From: Chinchilla lanigera
Lineage: Eukaryota > Chordata > Mammalia > Rodentia > Chinchillidae
Direction of reading: 5' to 3'
Length of the DNA stretch: 64,000 nt
NCBI RefSeq assembly: GCF_000276665.1
Contig: NW_004955417.1
Span: forward strand, 12,554,236 to 12,618,235
Each line of letters starts with the position of its first letter. Position 1 is the stretch's first letter. Under the pieces are notes generated by a model that saw nothing but the letters and a program-made list of their open reading frames with translations, ran no database searches and had not been told where the DNA came from. Both the position numbers and the translations under genes were made by a program. Positions 12,133 through 24,089 of the stretch are shown here, in pieces.

Positions 12133-12225
12133 TTAAAAATTTTTTTGAGACAAGGTCTTGCTAAATTGCCCAGGCTGGGCTCAAACTTGTGTCCTTTCTG
12201 CGTCAGCATCCCAGCATCTTTTCTG
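12133..12225 (-). repeat. B1-type SINE fragment
   Basis: The strand shown reads TTTTTTTGAGACAAGGTCTTGC...CCCAGGCTGGGCTCAAACTTGTG...CATCCCAGC, the reverse of a 7SL-derived B1 monomer. The terminal consensus GGTGGTGC end is missing or decayed. Confidence 0.8.
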
Positions 12226-12969
12226 TGATTTGAATTCCCATTAGGCAGGCCTTCCTCCATGGTGCCACTCCCATGATTCTTAAACTTAGGGCCCTGGTCC
12301 CTCCCTACAACAGATGCATGGTCTCTCTAGCCCCTAGGGAGAGTTGCAACTTGACGTTGCTGTGCTCTGGACAATCTCACCCTCCCTGGTTTGCTCTCAC
12401 ATCTTTTCCAACATCTCTGAACCTGACTGCAGTGTTAAATTCTCCATTGCTTTGCCCAGCATGGGCTCTATTTTCCTTCCTGGACCCCCGACTGATGACA
12501 CTACTGATGACATTGGAGTGAGCTGCAGGTAGATGGTATTCAGAGCCATGAGGATGAGCTTATTTGGAGAGGTAAGTGCCTAGTGAAGGAGGACGTCCTT
12601 GGATCTGCAGTCCAGCAAAGTCTTATCTTTTTAGATGAACCAGTATTAGACTTCCTCGTTAGCCCTGGACTGCCATTTTGACTTATACTTAGCAAGAAAC
12701 ATAATCTTTAATTGAAAAGTGGGGGAATACTCCTCATGTACCATTAAAAGCACATTTTTGAGTATATTAATAAATATGTTACAGTATCTATTTCTACCTT
12801 GTGGAGAAGGACATTCTTTGGTTAGAAAGCACTGAGGACACACAATGATTTGTTTATTGTTGCAGAAATGAACTGAAACCTTTCACCTGAAGATAAGAGT
12901 GTATTTGAATTGCAGGAGATCCCTATTTTTTAGTCCTGCAACGCATTATAAAAATTAATGGGAAGTAAG

Positions 12970-13105
12970 GACTGTGATTGTAGTGGATTGATAACTGGTG
13001 GTCAACTTGTAACCCCCAGCTGAACTGAGTGAGCGTGGTGCTGGGTGTGGGAGGCCCACCAGGAGATTGCTGCCAGCAGCATAAGAGACAGAATTGGAGA
13101 AGGAT
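12970..13105 (+). repeat. Partial LTR, same family as 47696-48280
   Basis: The blocks GATTGATAACTGGTGGTCAA, CCCAGCTGAACTGAGTGAG and GGAGGCCCACC line up in order with the first 120 bp of the LTR at 47696. It has decayed and no 3' half is seen. Confidence 0.5.
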
Positions 13106-14234
13106 AATGCTTTAATTACTAAAATGTTTGGTATCCGCCCATTTGTTCTAGCTATGCCCTTGGTTCTTGTTCAGTATAAGGTGAGTGAGATTGGTAATCC
13201 GGGCTGCAGTCTGAGACGCTGTAAGCCCCCAGGTCCCAGACTTTTGCCTCTTTTGTTTTTCTTGTCTCTCTTTCTTTCCCTTTTCATCCATGGGCACCTC
13301 ATTCTTGGGACCTGTCACCCTGGATAGAACGACACTACCTGATCATTAATAACAAAATGTGAGCTGTTTTAAAAATAGAACAAAGTAATAGGCAGCAAAG
13401 TAGTCAGGAAATATCTCTATCATCTGTGTTGAATATACAAACAGTATCAGCAAACAAAACAATAAGCAATTCTCCCAGTTGTAGCATGGTCCTGGGGTCA
13501 TTGAAAGCAAAATTTCTACATCCTTAATTACATTCTGGTTAAGTAAATACCAGAATAAACTAACAGTTCCTTTTGTGAGACCAATTGCAGGAAAGATGAT
13601 AAAAATATAAATGCTTTGGCACTGTATCTGACCCAGAACTTGGGAGATTGTGAAAAGTTCTCTAGAACCTCGCATCTCAGTTCTTTTACTTTTTTAGTTC
13701 TCTGTTACTCTTTCTCACTTAACTCACCTTCTCATGTGTCAGATGAAGGTGCTGCTGACCACACTGGCTGGTGGTAACCCCAAGAGGCAATGAGGTGATA
13801 CACTGACCCCCGCAACTGACAACTGGTCATCCTGAATAAAAGATGATTTATTCATTCCTCTGCTAATGCTTTCTGGGTACTGTTTGCTAGGAATGGTTCT
13901 AGGCTCCAGGAAGAGACAGACAACAAATAAATAAATAATGACATTTGATGAGAAGGTGACCCTGGAAGAGAGTAGAAAATGGTGAGGGATTGTAGCATGA
14001 TAGGTAAGGGAGCAGTGGCTGAGGATTTGGGGGATCTGCAGAGTATCCCAGGTAGAAGGAAAAGTGAGATTCATGGCCTTGAGTATGGCTGTGACCAGGA
14101 GCGAGTGCCCTAGAAATTAAGGTGGTTAGTTGCTTGTAAAGTATCCACAAGTCAGAGGATGTGTATAGCCCTGTACCGTGGTGATGGCTTTGGAGAGCTC
14201 CTGCAGGATTTTGAGCCAAGGAAGGCAAAACAGC

Positions 14235-14432
14235 TGAGGGTTCTCAGACATCAGCAAGAAGGAGAACCACCCAGAGGACCTGTTACAACACAGATATCTG
14301 GGTTCCACCCCTGGAAGTTCTGATTCAGCAGGTGGGTGGAACCTGAGGGTTTGCACTTTCAGTTAAGATCTTCAAGCGCAGTTTCTGCTACTAGTCCAGA
14401 GATCCCGTGCTGTGAACCACCACTTCACAGGG
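14235..14432 (+). mobile_element. MER5A-like hAT-Charlie MITE
   Basis: The palindromic layout typical of MER5-group elements is present: GAGAACCACCCAGAGGACC...GTTCTGATTCAGCAGG...GTGAACCACCACT, with GGGTTCCACCCC and GGGTGGAACC facing each other. The internal order matches the remembered consensus. Confidence 0.65.
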
Positions 14433-14879
14433 TTTACTTTGATTCTGACGTTGAGAATGACTGCTTTTGGGTAATGAATGTGTGCGAAAACAAACATGGA
14501 GACTAGTGACGCTACTGCAGTCTACAAGAAGAGAGGCAATGATGGTGGGTAGAAGTGGGTGGATTCTTCAGAGCGAGAGTACCTTCCAAGTCTGGAGACC
14601 CAGGGAATGGTTTGTTGACATTACATTGTCATACCTAATAACACATTTCCACTCTTTCTGGCTAGTTCATTTTTTGAAGGTATAGCCAACTAGAAGTGTA
14701 GCCATCTCTTCTTCCAGATAGCCACAAGTTCCAGAATCTTCCCCTCTCAGGCTATGAGGAAATGTTCATTCCCCCAACTGACTCAGTCCTTTCTTGTCAT
14801 TCCTGTAATCCTCAATACATACCTTGCTCCTGCCTTGTGTTTTATATAGTACCTGTGCTTCCCTCCAGTTCTAATGGTG

Positions 14880-15191
14880 CAGTGGTCCCTCACCCTCAGT
14901 CTTACTTTCTACTTTCAGTACCCATGGGCAACTGTGGTCTGAAAATACGAAATGAAAAATTCCAGAAATTAGTAATTCATGGTCCTAAATAACTGTGTAA
15001 ACAGATTGTTATAATTATTCTACTTTATTATTTGTTATTGTTTATCTCTTAGTGTGCTTGATTTACAAATTAAACTATATCACAAATATATATATGGAAA
15101 AAAACAGTGTATATAGGGTTCAATACTATCCATGGCTTCAGGGATCTGCTGGGAGTCTGAGAATGTACCCCCTACGGAGAAGGGACAATCA
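14880..15191 (+). mobile_element. Tigger-type DNA transposon remnant
   Basis: It starts CAGTGGTCCCTCACCCTCAG and ends CGGAGAAGGGACAAT, forming imperfect inverted ends. The interior (CCATGGGCAACTGTGG, GAAAAATTCCAGAAA, TCCATGGCTTCAGGGATC) follows the Tigger-group MITE whose ends read as CCTCNGTATCCG. It is non-coding. Confidence 0.65.
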
Positions 15192-15344
15192 TATTGAGGA
15201 CCTAGACCAGGGTTAATACATTTTGCTACCACCCTCAGCTCCCGCTGCCACCCCCTCCCTGGGGCCTGGCACTGCTCCTAGCATTGTGAACATCACCGAG
15301 TCTCAGTTACCAGCCTGTTCATCAATTCCTCTGTGAAGCTCGTA

Positions 15345-15500
15345 GGAACTCGTATGTCTGGGAGCTGCAATAAGGCAAAACAAAACAATCTATATCACAC
15401 CAAATCCAAACAAAATTCTAGTAAGTAAGTGTCCAGAGATACTTGTTAAAAACTTGGGTTTCAATTTCACCTACTTCAAACACAGAAAGTGCTCTGATGG
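15345..15500 (+). repeat. Left arm of an inverted repeat pair, family unknown
   Basis: About 150 bp, including GGCAAAACAAAACAA and TTGTTAAAAACTTGGGTTTC, recurs in reverse complement at 16505-16672 with close to 90% identity by eye over its core. I could not assign it to a known repeat family. Confidence 0.8.
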
Positions 15501-16019
15501 GTTGGTGATTTCCCTCCAGATACACTTTAGCGTTTTGCAGATAAATATTTTGCATTTATACATGGAGTTGATTAGTGTTTTCTTCCTTTGTTCTTCCAAT
15601 ATTTCCGTTATTGCGCGGCCTAATCACCATGCTGGATCCAGGCTGTCCCCAAGATCAAAAACTACCCTTTTTATGACCCCCCTCTCCCATTTATGTGAAG
15701 GAGGCTGGGCTGTAAATGTACGAAAAAAATTCTTATATGCCATCTTGATTGCTAACAACTGTTCACATTTCCATTCATAAATTTAAAATTCAGGCTTCTG
15801 CAGCCATCTGCTTTCTTCCAGCAATCTGAAAAGAAGAGAAGCTCAAGGCAGATGTGCAGGTGGGGGAACTCCTGCCTGGCTTGGTAGACTTTGGTGAGTT
15901 TGTTGTGCTTTCCCCACAACTCCCAGCAGGGTAGGCAGGACTTTTCTTTCTTTATAGTAGGATTTCAACTCCTAGGCTCAGTGATAATAGAAGATTAAGA
16001 AATGCCTATTTCCTCCCTA

Positions 16020-16106
16020 CCTAGTTTCTTTCCTCTCCTCAATTCCCCTCCCCTCCCCTCCCATCCCCCTTCCTCTCCCTCACTCCCTCTCCCCCCCCCT
16101 CTCTCA

Positions 16107-16148
<42 letters not shown>
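16020..16148 (+). repeat. Polypyrimidine tract followed by (CA)n
   Basis: About 85 bases of almost pure C/T (16023-16106) run into a nearly perfect (CA)20 at 16109-16148. Confidence 0.95.
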
Positions 16149-16150
<2 letters not shown>

Positions 16151-16504
16151 AGTGCCCATTTCATGAACTCTGAAATCTTTCCACTGTCTTACTTAAAGGG
16201 CCTGTTAATCTCAGCAGACACTGGTGAACTAGAACCCACTTCTTACCTATATCCTAGGCAATTTTCCCGCTTGCTGAGTGGCTGGGCCTCTCATCGGGAA
16301 TTTCTCCACGATGACTTTGGCATGGTTGGTGGATATGACTAGGCAGCTGCTAGACCCAGATGCCAAGCTAGGCAGTGGCCCTTTTTCATTTTCTCTTGGC
16401 AGTGTCATCTACATCCAAGGGACTAGGCTTCTTCTAAATCTGCTTGGCTTTGTTCCAGCGGTGCTGTTGCAACAACCGTGAATGCCTTCGAAAGCTGACA
16501 GGAC

Positions 16505-16672
16505 ATTTTAGGGGCCTGCTGGGCACTTTCTATGTTTTAAGTAGGTGAAATTGAAACCCAAGTTTTTAACAAGTATCTCTGGACACATATTTACTAGAAT
16601 TTTGTTTAGATTATGTGTAATATAGGTTGTTTTGTTTTGCCTGACTGCAGGGCCCAGACAGATGAGTCTTTC
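16505..16672 (-). repeat. Right arm of the inverted repeat pair
   Basis: This is the reverse-complement copy of 15345-15500, sharing GAAACCCAAGTTTTTAACAA and TTGTTTTGTTTTGCC. The roughly 1 kb between the arms holds the poly-pyrimidine/CA tract and no recognised element. Confidence 0.8.
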
Positions 16673-17063
16673 AAAGGCAAACTCACGTGGACTCCCTTTG
16701 AGCTTCAAATAATATTTTTTTTTCTTGTACTTTGCATTGAGAAACAAGTCCTTAGGAAACCACAAGCAAAGTCTGTCTGTCATCGTGATATTCACTCTGA
16801 AAACCTCAGCAGTATGAGGGAGGATCCACCCATCCCAAACCTTAGTTTCACAGCCCAGCACGTAAGCTGGTGGTTTGTGGGATTGTCTTGCTGGGTTATG
16901 TGTGCTCATTTTCATCCTGCTCTGATGCTGCTTTCATATATAACTCATGACTGATGCTCTGGGCCTCACTCTGTGATTTAGAATGAGTCATTTAACCATT
17001 CTGAGCCCAACTTCTTGAAATTCCTATGGAACAGATGATGTCAATACCTCCCTTGCCCTTGCT

Positions 17064-17388
17064 TGTCATGGCTTGAATGGGTTCCCCTAAAGATTCACTG
17101 TTCAGAAGTTGAACCTCCAAATTGTATGTTAATGGTACTGGAAGGAAGAGCTTTTGAGAGCTAATTAGGATTAAATGAGATCATGAGGGGGGCCCTATCA
17201 TGGTATTAGTGGCTTTATAAGAGGAGAGACCTAAGTCAGCAGGTGCTTGCTCTGTCCTGCCACTTTATGCAGCAAGAAGATTTCCCTACCACTTGGACTT
17301 CCTACCTTTCTAATTATGAGAGAAATAAACTTTGTGATTTATAAAGTCTGTGATATTCAGTTACAGCAGTGGCAAATGGACTAGACCA
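17064..17388 (+). repeat. Solo ERVL-MaLR LTR (MST/MLT1 type)
   Basis: A 325-bp LTR starts TGTCATGGCTTGAATGGGTT and ends GGACTAGACCA, with the characteristic GAGAGAAATAAACTTTGTGA poly(A) signal region. A 5-bp target duplication with one mismatch flanks it (TTGCT 17059-17063, TTGCC 17389-17393), as expected for ERVL-class elements. There is no internal region. Confidence 0.82.
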
Positions 17389-18109
17389 TTGCCACTGAGT
17401 GGTTCACTGAGGTGGTATTTAGGCATGGAAGGAAAAATGTGGCGGGCATTGCCAACATAGCAATGCTTCACTTCTAAATTACCTGTACTTCTGAACAGCT
17501 GTTGTCACCTTGTCAGAGTTGCCTCAGCCATTAATCACAGCAGGCCCTCTCACCCTGTCACTCACGCCCCACCCTAGTTCTTCGAATCCTTGCCCTGTCC
17601 TCTTCTTCTACTCTCTAACCCTTAGTACTCAGGATGGAGACATACACAGAGACAAGGTCACAAGCCTTAACTGACAGCTCCTGGTCAGGGTTTAAATGCC
17701 CAGAAATGGCAGATGCTTGGTTTTCAGGCATCTCTGTCCACTTCCATGATGGCAGAATTTGCTGACTCTCGTGTACGGTCTTGCTAAGGCCAGTCTCAGA
17801 ATTACACAGTCAGGGTTGCTGTCAGCCTCAGGAATTGATTAGAGGTGGGTTGGAAGTTGAAACTTACAGTGTCAGCCTAGAGGGCCCCGGTTTTGAGGCC
17901 CTAGTTGTTCTGAATTAGCCATGCTGTGATTGAAATAAGTTTGCTGTTTCAGTAGGTTAGCTGAAAGGACCAGACCTGTTTGCAACACCGTTCTTGGGTG
18001 AGATCCATTTGGAACTTGAAATATTAACTTACAAGTAGGTTTCAAAACAATCAGTACATACATTAGTGTGCACTTGTGCTTGGTTATGTGCCAGTAAGAA
18101 AGGCAACTT

Positions 18110-18320
18110 GGCTTGATGTTGAGAATGTGGGCTGCTGGGTTCTAGACTTAGCTCTGACTTATTGGCTGTGTAACTATAGACAGGTGAATTACCTCTTTGT
18201 GGCTCACTTCTTGCATCTATAAAATGGACAAGCTCATCATATGACCCGCCTCACAGGATTACTATGGTGACCAAAAATTTATTATTTGTAAGGTACTTAG
18301 AAGAATGCCTGGCATAAAAA
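18110..18320 (+). repeat. MIR SINE
   Basis: The MIR core is recognisable: GGCTGTGTAACTATAGACAG, ATCTATAAAATGGACAAG, CTCACAGGATTACTATGGTG and GAATGCCTGGCAT occur in the consensus order. Confidence 0.88.
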
Positions 18321-18358
18321 AGCATGTATGAGAATTCATGGACTAAAAGAAACACCAA

Positions 18359-18476
18359 CCAGGTGTGCTGGTGCATACCTGTGATCCCGAACTTGGGAGG
18401 CTGAGGCAGGAGGATTGCTTTGAGTTCAAGGCCAGCCTAGTGAGATCCCGTCCCCCTCACCAAGAAAAAGAGAAAT
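18359..18476 (+). repeat. B1 SINE
   Basis: CCAGGTGTGCTGGTGCATAC, GGGAGGCTGAGGCAGGAGG and CAAGGCCAGCCTAGTGAGAT follow the 7SL-derived B1 monomer, ending in an A-rich tail. Confidence 0.92.
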
Positions 18477-18619
18477 ACCAAGTTTTAAACTGGTACTTGG
18501 TGGCTGTGTCTTTTCCTTTATCCTCTTCATGAAACCATAAACAGAGATGATCACTGATCATAAATCTCATATTCATATAAGGTATATCCAGGTGTTATCT
18601 ATTAATCATTTATTTCACA

Positions 18620-18712
18620 CTTTATAGATATATTAACTCATTTCATCCTACCAGTAACTTTGTGAGGCAGAGTATTAGTCCTCATTTTATAGACAGCACA
18701 ACAAAGGCATTT
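18620..18712 (-). repeat. MIR SINE fragment
   Basis: The + strand reads TTAACTCATTTCATCCTACC...GTCCTCATTTTATAGA, the reverse of the MIR 3' half (TCTGTAAAATGGGGA...GGATTAAATGAGTTAA). Confidence 0.75.
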
Positions 18713-18972
18713 CTGCGGGGCACTCCAGTTTACCAATGCAGCCATACTAACTCAACAAGGCACCTGTCAGACATACACAGTCTGTAACCCATGCCAGGCC
18801 TGGCTCAGGAGATGCTTCAGTCTTTGCCAGGTGTCTTCAGTGACACTGATTTGTCCCAGTTTCCAAAAATGTGTGTTAATAAAGGCAGTGAATACTGACC
18901 TCAGGGATGCTCTTTCTCTAATTCTGTTACTTAAACTTTACTCTAAAAATAATGTTTTACTAATACTAAAAC

Positions 18973-19034
18973 AAGGCTTAGTGGCAAACTGCTTGCCTAG
19001 CATGTAAGGCCCTGGGTTCAATGCCCAGCATGGA
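18973..19034 (+). repeat. ID-derived SINE fragment
   Basis: GGCTTAGTGGCAAACTGCTT, GCCTAGCATGTAAGGCCCTG and GGTTCAATGCCCAGCA follow an ID or B1-ID right monomer. The 5' end has decayed. Confidence 0.75.
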
Positions 19035-19407
19035 GGTAGGGCATAATATAAAAATATTCCCACCAGCCGGTGAGTGCCAGTGCCAAGATCACTATTTATC
19101 GTTCCGGAACATTGTTTATATTTCTCCTTTGTCTCCTGTAAAACAAGATTACATGATGCATACTTCTATTACTTGCCTTTTTAAAAAGTCCATTATCTCT
19201 ATTTTCCCATTCAACATATTTTCACCTTATCTAATAATAAACTGTAAATATATTATCCAATTGTCTCCAACATGTGCTTTATCACTGGTTTATGCAAATG
19301 TAATTCCCACCCAGGGCTACATTTGCATCTACTTGTATTTCCCATAAGCCTCTTTTAATCCATTCCTGTTTTCGTGACAGATTTGTTGAGGAGACTGGAT
19401 CAGTTGT

Positions 19408-19562
19408 CCTGCATCCTTCCCTCCCTCCGTCCCTCTGTCCCTCCCTCCCTCCTCTTACCTCCCTCTTCCTTTCCTCCTTTCTTTCCTCCCTCCTTCTTTC
19501 CTTCTTCCCTCCCTCATCCCTTCCCTCCCTCTCTCCTTCCCTCCCTCCCTCATTCTCCTTTC
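19408..19562 (+). repeat. Long (CTTCC)n-like polypyrimidine tract
   Basis: About 155 bases are nearly pure C/T with CCTCC/CTTCC repeats and rare interruptions. It gives long artificial open frames of Pro/Ser/Phe on one strand and Arg/Glu/Gly on the other. Confidence 0.95.
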
Positions 19563-20621
19563 TTTCTGAAACAATCCCATCAAATTTATAGGAAAGTTAA
19601 ACACAACTAATGTTTTTGAAGCCTGTGAGTGAGAGTTGCTGATGCGATGACCCGTCATTCCCAGATATTTAAGTATATTTCATACAAAAAGGGTGTTCTT
19701 CTGTACAACCACAATACAAGCACTAAATCAGGAAATTAGTATGCGTGCACCACTGTCCTCCTACCCTCAGTTTCTCCAAATGCCCCACTGATGTGCTTTA
19801 GAAGGATCCAGTCTAGAATAGTGCGTTGAGTTTTGCTGTCTGGTTTCTTCAGTCTCCTTCAATTTGGGACATTCTTAAATCATTCCTTCACTTTCATGAT
19901 CTTGACATTCGTGGAGATGAAAGTCTAGTTATTTTATAGCCCATCCTTCACTTTAGATGTATCAGATATGTCTTAATGGTTAGATTTAGGCTATGCATCT
20001 TAGAAATATCTGAACAGATGCTGCAATGTTTTCATTGCATTCCATTAGGTGGCATAGGACTTAGATTTGTCTCATTACGGAGGATGTTGACATTGATCTT
20101 TGATTAGGATGGCATTTGCCAGCCATCTTGTCCTTTATCATTAGTAAGTATCTTGTGCAGATATACTTGGAGTCTTTATCCATAATTTGTTTCTTATCAT
20201 ACTTTCAATTTGCCATTTTTCTCAGTACGGACTTACAGATTCTTATTTCACTGAAGGGTCATCATCCGTTACTATCATTATTTATTTTCATATTCATTTT
20301 AGTCTATATTTAGCCAATAGGAATCCTTTCAAGCTGGTTTCTGTATCTTTTTGATGTGACATATCTCTGAAATGTTGCACCATTTTCTCACTTTCTGGTG
20401 CAAAAGAACCTTCAGGCTTATTTTATACTTTGCTTAGCCCCGCTCTGGAATCAGCCATTGATGTGAGAATCCTTCTTGCCTTGTAGGGAAGAATGATGTT
20501 TAGAAACCAAAATCTAGTTTCAAAGTTCAGTGGGCTCGTTGCTGTTGGGGTGGTATTGCGCCCTTGGTGCAGGGAGCACATGTGTTCTCAGTGGATATGT
20601 TTCTGTGTGTATACCCTTACA

Positions 20622-20806
20622 CATTTTTTCAGTACTGGGGACTGACCTTAGAGCTTTCACACTGAGCTATGTGCTCACCCCTTTTTTACTTTGAGACAAG
20701 ATCTTGGCAAATTGCTAAGTTGTCGAGGCTGGGCTCAAACTTGTGATCCTCCTGGCTTAGCCTTGCAGAGTGCTAGGATTACAGGCATGCGTTATCATCC
20801 CCCACT
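20622..20806 (-). repeat. B1-ID dimeric SINE
   Basis: The + strand shows the reversed ID half (TTTTTTCAGTACTGGGGACT, ACTGAGCTATG) followed by the reversed B1 half (TTTGAGACAAGATCTTGG, GAGGCTGGGCTCAAACTTGT, GCTAGGATTACAGGCATG). Confidence 0.88.
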
Positions 20807-21569
20807 CATTTATTTTTATCGATCTCTCATCTCTTTATCATCTGTCTGTATCTTGAAAACTATGCATTTACTTCATTATCTCCAATTATAATCTGACACC
20901 AGAGGGTTCATTCTAGTTTTTCCCATTTCACATCTGTAACTGCCTCTCCAAAGGTGAGATACTTAGCTCTTACTGTACGTAATATATTTTCTCATTTAAT
21001 CAATCCTCCTGTTGTAACCAGTCTCCCACCTGCACTCCTCATGTCCCTTGTATTCCAATACTTCATACTAGGCAAACCTACCAGGTCTGATTCCCTATTC
21101 ACCCTACTCCAGCCCCCCATCTTACACCAGGCAGCTGTATTTGGGTGAGCATCCTCGTCAACCAACACCCCATTCCAGACCTTTACCCCCACCTCAACAT
21201 GACTGCTTTCCTCACCCCTCTTCACCTCTGACACCTTGCTGAGCTGCTCTGCCATGCAGGTATTTCCTCCTTTTGCTTAGGATTCAACATCCCACATGGG
21301 GCTGCTCCCCTATGGGAAGGCACGCCCTCCTTACCCTGCCCTGGCTCTGGCACCTTCCACAGGGCCACCTTCCTTCCTGGAGACTCACCACACCCTGTTC
21401 AGCCTTCAGCACCCCAGTTGAAGTGGCCCAACCACACAAATGCCCTGTGCATCCTTTTTGGACCAGGTCACCTTACGTCACTTCCACCTGTTATGGACAC
21501 ACACTTTGTCTCATTTGAGTTCCAGAACTCTCTGGGCCATCATGGCTTATCACTACACTACCACCCCCA

Positions 21570-21640
21570 ACACACACACACACACACACACCATACACAC
21601 ACACACACGCACACACACACACATACACACACACACACAC

Positions 21641-21671
<31 letters not shown>
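21570..21671 (+). repeat. (CA)n microsatellite with interruptions
   Basis: 102 bases of CA repeat broken by two identical CCATACACAC interruptions at about 21590 and 21640, plus single CG and TA changes. The two interruptions suggest an internal duplication of the array. Confidence 0.97.
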
Positions 21672-21999
21672 TTCTTATTTAGTTCCATCTAATGAGTGTT
21701 GCAGAAATTGTTCAGAATGAAAAAAGAACCGAAAGAACAGGAGGATGAGGAGCCATTATTGATTCTTGAGGGAAAGAATATCGGCAATTTATCACTGGCT
21801 TTATCTCCCACCAGCGACTGAGCCTGCGGATCTGCAGCGAGCGGCTGAATGAGGAAGTGTGTGGCGGGAACTGCACACATACTGTGGGTTTGTTTTCCTG
21901 TGGTTCTATATTGTTGGGAGCAGGAAGAAATTCCTATTGTTCTTTCCCAAAGGATTTGGTGAGGAAAGATGCCAGTTTTCTAATCATTAGTAGAGAATA

Positions 22000-22330
22000 G
22001 TATTAGTTTGCTGAAAATCCCCTAAAACAGGTGGTTTAAAGACAGACATTTTTTTTTCTCACAGTTCTGCAGGGTTGAAGTCCGAGATCAAGGTGTTGGC
22101 AGGGCTGGTTTCTCTGGAGACTTGTCTCTTGGGCCTATATTTGCCTTCTTCTCCCTTTGTCCTCACAGGGTCTTTCCTCACCCTGTGTGTGTGTGTCCCC
22201 TAATCTCTTCTAATGAGGACACTAGTCACTTTGGGGTAGGGCCCATCGTAGTGGCATTATTTTAATTTAATTACTTCTTGAAAGAGTATTTGCAAATGCA
22301 GCCATAATCTGAGGTAAGAGGGATTGAGGG
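22000..22330 (-). repeat. MLT1-type ERVL-MaLR LTR
   Basis: In reverse complement it follows MLT1: the terminal GTATTAGTTTGCTG (consensus ends CAGNAAACTAATAC) and the middle block GGGTAGGGCCCATC next to GGACACTAGTCACTTTG, the reverse of the MLT1 GGGCCCTA...GACTGGTGTCC region. Confidence 0.78.
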
Positions 22331-23017
22331 AGGGATATAAAAGGGACATTCCCTGGAGGGCAAAAAATTTTCTTCATGTGGTGATTCCCTTATGCAACTG
22401 TAAAATTTTAGGACTTTCTTATTTAAATGACTAACTTTCTTATACAGTCTTGTTCTTTTTTATCCTTTCTTAGCAACAGTTTCTGTTACTAAACCTAGGA
22501 AGCGTTCTGAATTGCTTGGTGGTGTATGCAGGTTTTGACTTCTGAGGTCAAGGAAACTACAACCAAAGGAAATGAGCCTCTGTTAAGGAGACCTGCGGAG
22601 TTCATGCAGAACTTACTTGGGGAGACAAATGTGGTTCTTGCTATGAAGACGTGCCTGACTCAGGGGTTCTGGGGTGGACACAGGTCAGAGACCCCACCCA
22701 TGGAAAGAAAAGGATACACCCTAGGCTTTTTGGAGGGCTACATTCAGGGAAACTGAAATGGAAGGCCAGGCTCAATGTACCATGAAGTGTCAATCAAAAG
22801 AGATCCAGGTAACAGGCCACAGGATAGAAGTAGAGATAAGGAAACAGAACAAGAGGGTTTAGTGTGGAAAGTACAAAGTGGAACCAGGAGTAATTTTCTG
22901 AACCACTGGGACATAACTGTAGGAGCTGTTCCTAGGGCCTCAGCAGTGTTAGCCCTGGGTGATGAGGGAGTTGTTACAGTAACCAAACCAATTCCTGCCT
23001 CTGTAAATCAAGACTTT

Positions 23018-23480
23018 TTTGGCAGCACATAACAGAAATTCTAACTCAAATAAACCTAAGTGAAAAAAAAAGAGGAATTTACTTGTGCATGTAGCTGCAA
23101 AGGAACAAATCTAGCTTCAGGTACAGCTGGATCTTGGGGTTCAGATAGGATTAACACTTTCCATTTGCAATCTATTAAACTCTACTTCACTCTGGATTGG
23201 GTAAAACTTTTCATTATGGCTGACTCTCCTGGGGCTTGGAAAAATATTTACAAATGGAACAAATTTTCACTTTCCTTTACCGGTGGAGAAGATTTCACTT
23301 CTTTTCCCCAGTATCTGTTAAATTTTAAGGAGGAATCTGGTTCACTTTGAATCATAGATGTGTTTGTAAACCAATCACAGTCAGGGAGAAGACATACGCT
23401 GAGTGGTTTGTTCTGGGTCTGGTGTGGAGTATGGGCTGGAAATTCTGTACCCGAATCATGTGGAAAGAGAAAGCAGAGGA
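23018..23480. repeat. Probable ancient dispersed repeat, family not assigned
   Basis: The blocks ATAACAGAAATTCTAACTCA, AGGAATTTACTTGTGCATGT and CTTCAGGTACAGCTGGATC, then AAACCAATCACAGTCAGGGA, occur in the order of a common old mammalian repeat I recall but cannot name safely. It has no coding potential. Confidence 0.4.
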
Positions 23481-23981
23481 TCACTGAAGGGCACTGACTA
23501 CCAGAAAATGGGAGAATGAGTTCGAGATGGGCAAACCCATCTATTGGCTATAGGCACTTACAATCAGACCAGAATGTAGGTATATTTTCTGTGCCCAAGA
23601 TGTCTTCTGTTCTGAATTATTCCTTGTTAGCTCATTCCTAACCTGCAGAAGAATGACTACAAAAGACTAGTTCTGAGGTAGGATGTCCTGGAGTTTCTTA
23701 CTATGGCACTATCCCCCTTCTAAGTCAGGCTGTCTGTACTCGCTAATCCAGTGTCCACTTTGATTCACTTTTGCTTGTCATTGTAGCGTTGTAGCTTGTC
23801 ACCGAGAGACCAGTAGCCAGGTAGTTTGACTGCAGCATATATAGTAGGCAAAGTGCATCCAGGCTTAGCCAAGTAAAGAAATGAATCTTCAGATCTCTGG
23901 TGAGGTGGCCCCTGGGTCCTATCACATAGGCCCACGGACTGTGTCTGCATCTGGTTGAAAAATCTTATGATTTACTCATGA

Positions 23982-23982
<1 letters not shown>

Positions 23983-24024
<42 letters not shown>
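23983..24024 (+). repeat. (GT)21 microsatellite
   Basis: 42 bases of uninterrupted GT repeat, followed by a short polypyrimidine stretch (about 24042-24086). Confidence 0.98.
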
Positions 24025-24025
<1 letters not shown>

Positions 24026-24089
24026 TCAGCTTGTTTTATTACATTCCCTCCTTTCCTTCTTTCTTTCTTTCCTTCCTCCCTTCATCTTA

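Noticed and set aside
19374..19658. Pro/Ser/Phe-rich and Arg/Glu-rich frames on opposite strands
   Set aside because: Artefact of the polypyrimidine tract.
21418..21720. His/Thr repeat peptide of 100 codons
   Set aside because: Translation of the CA microsatellite.
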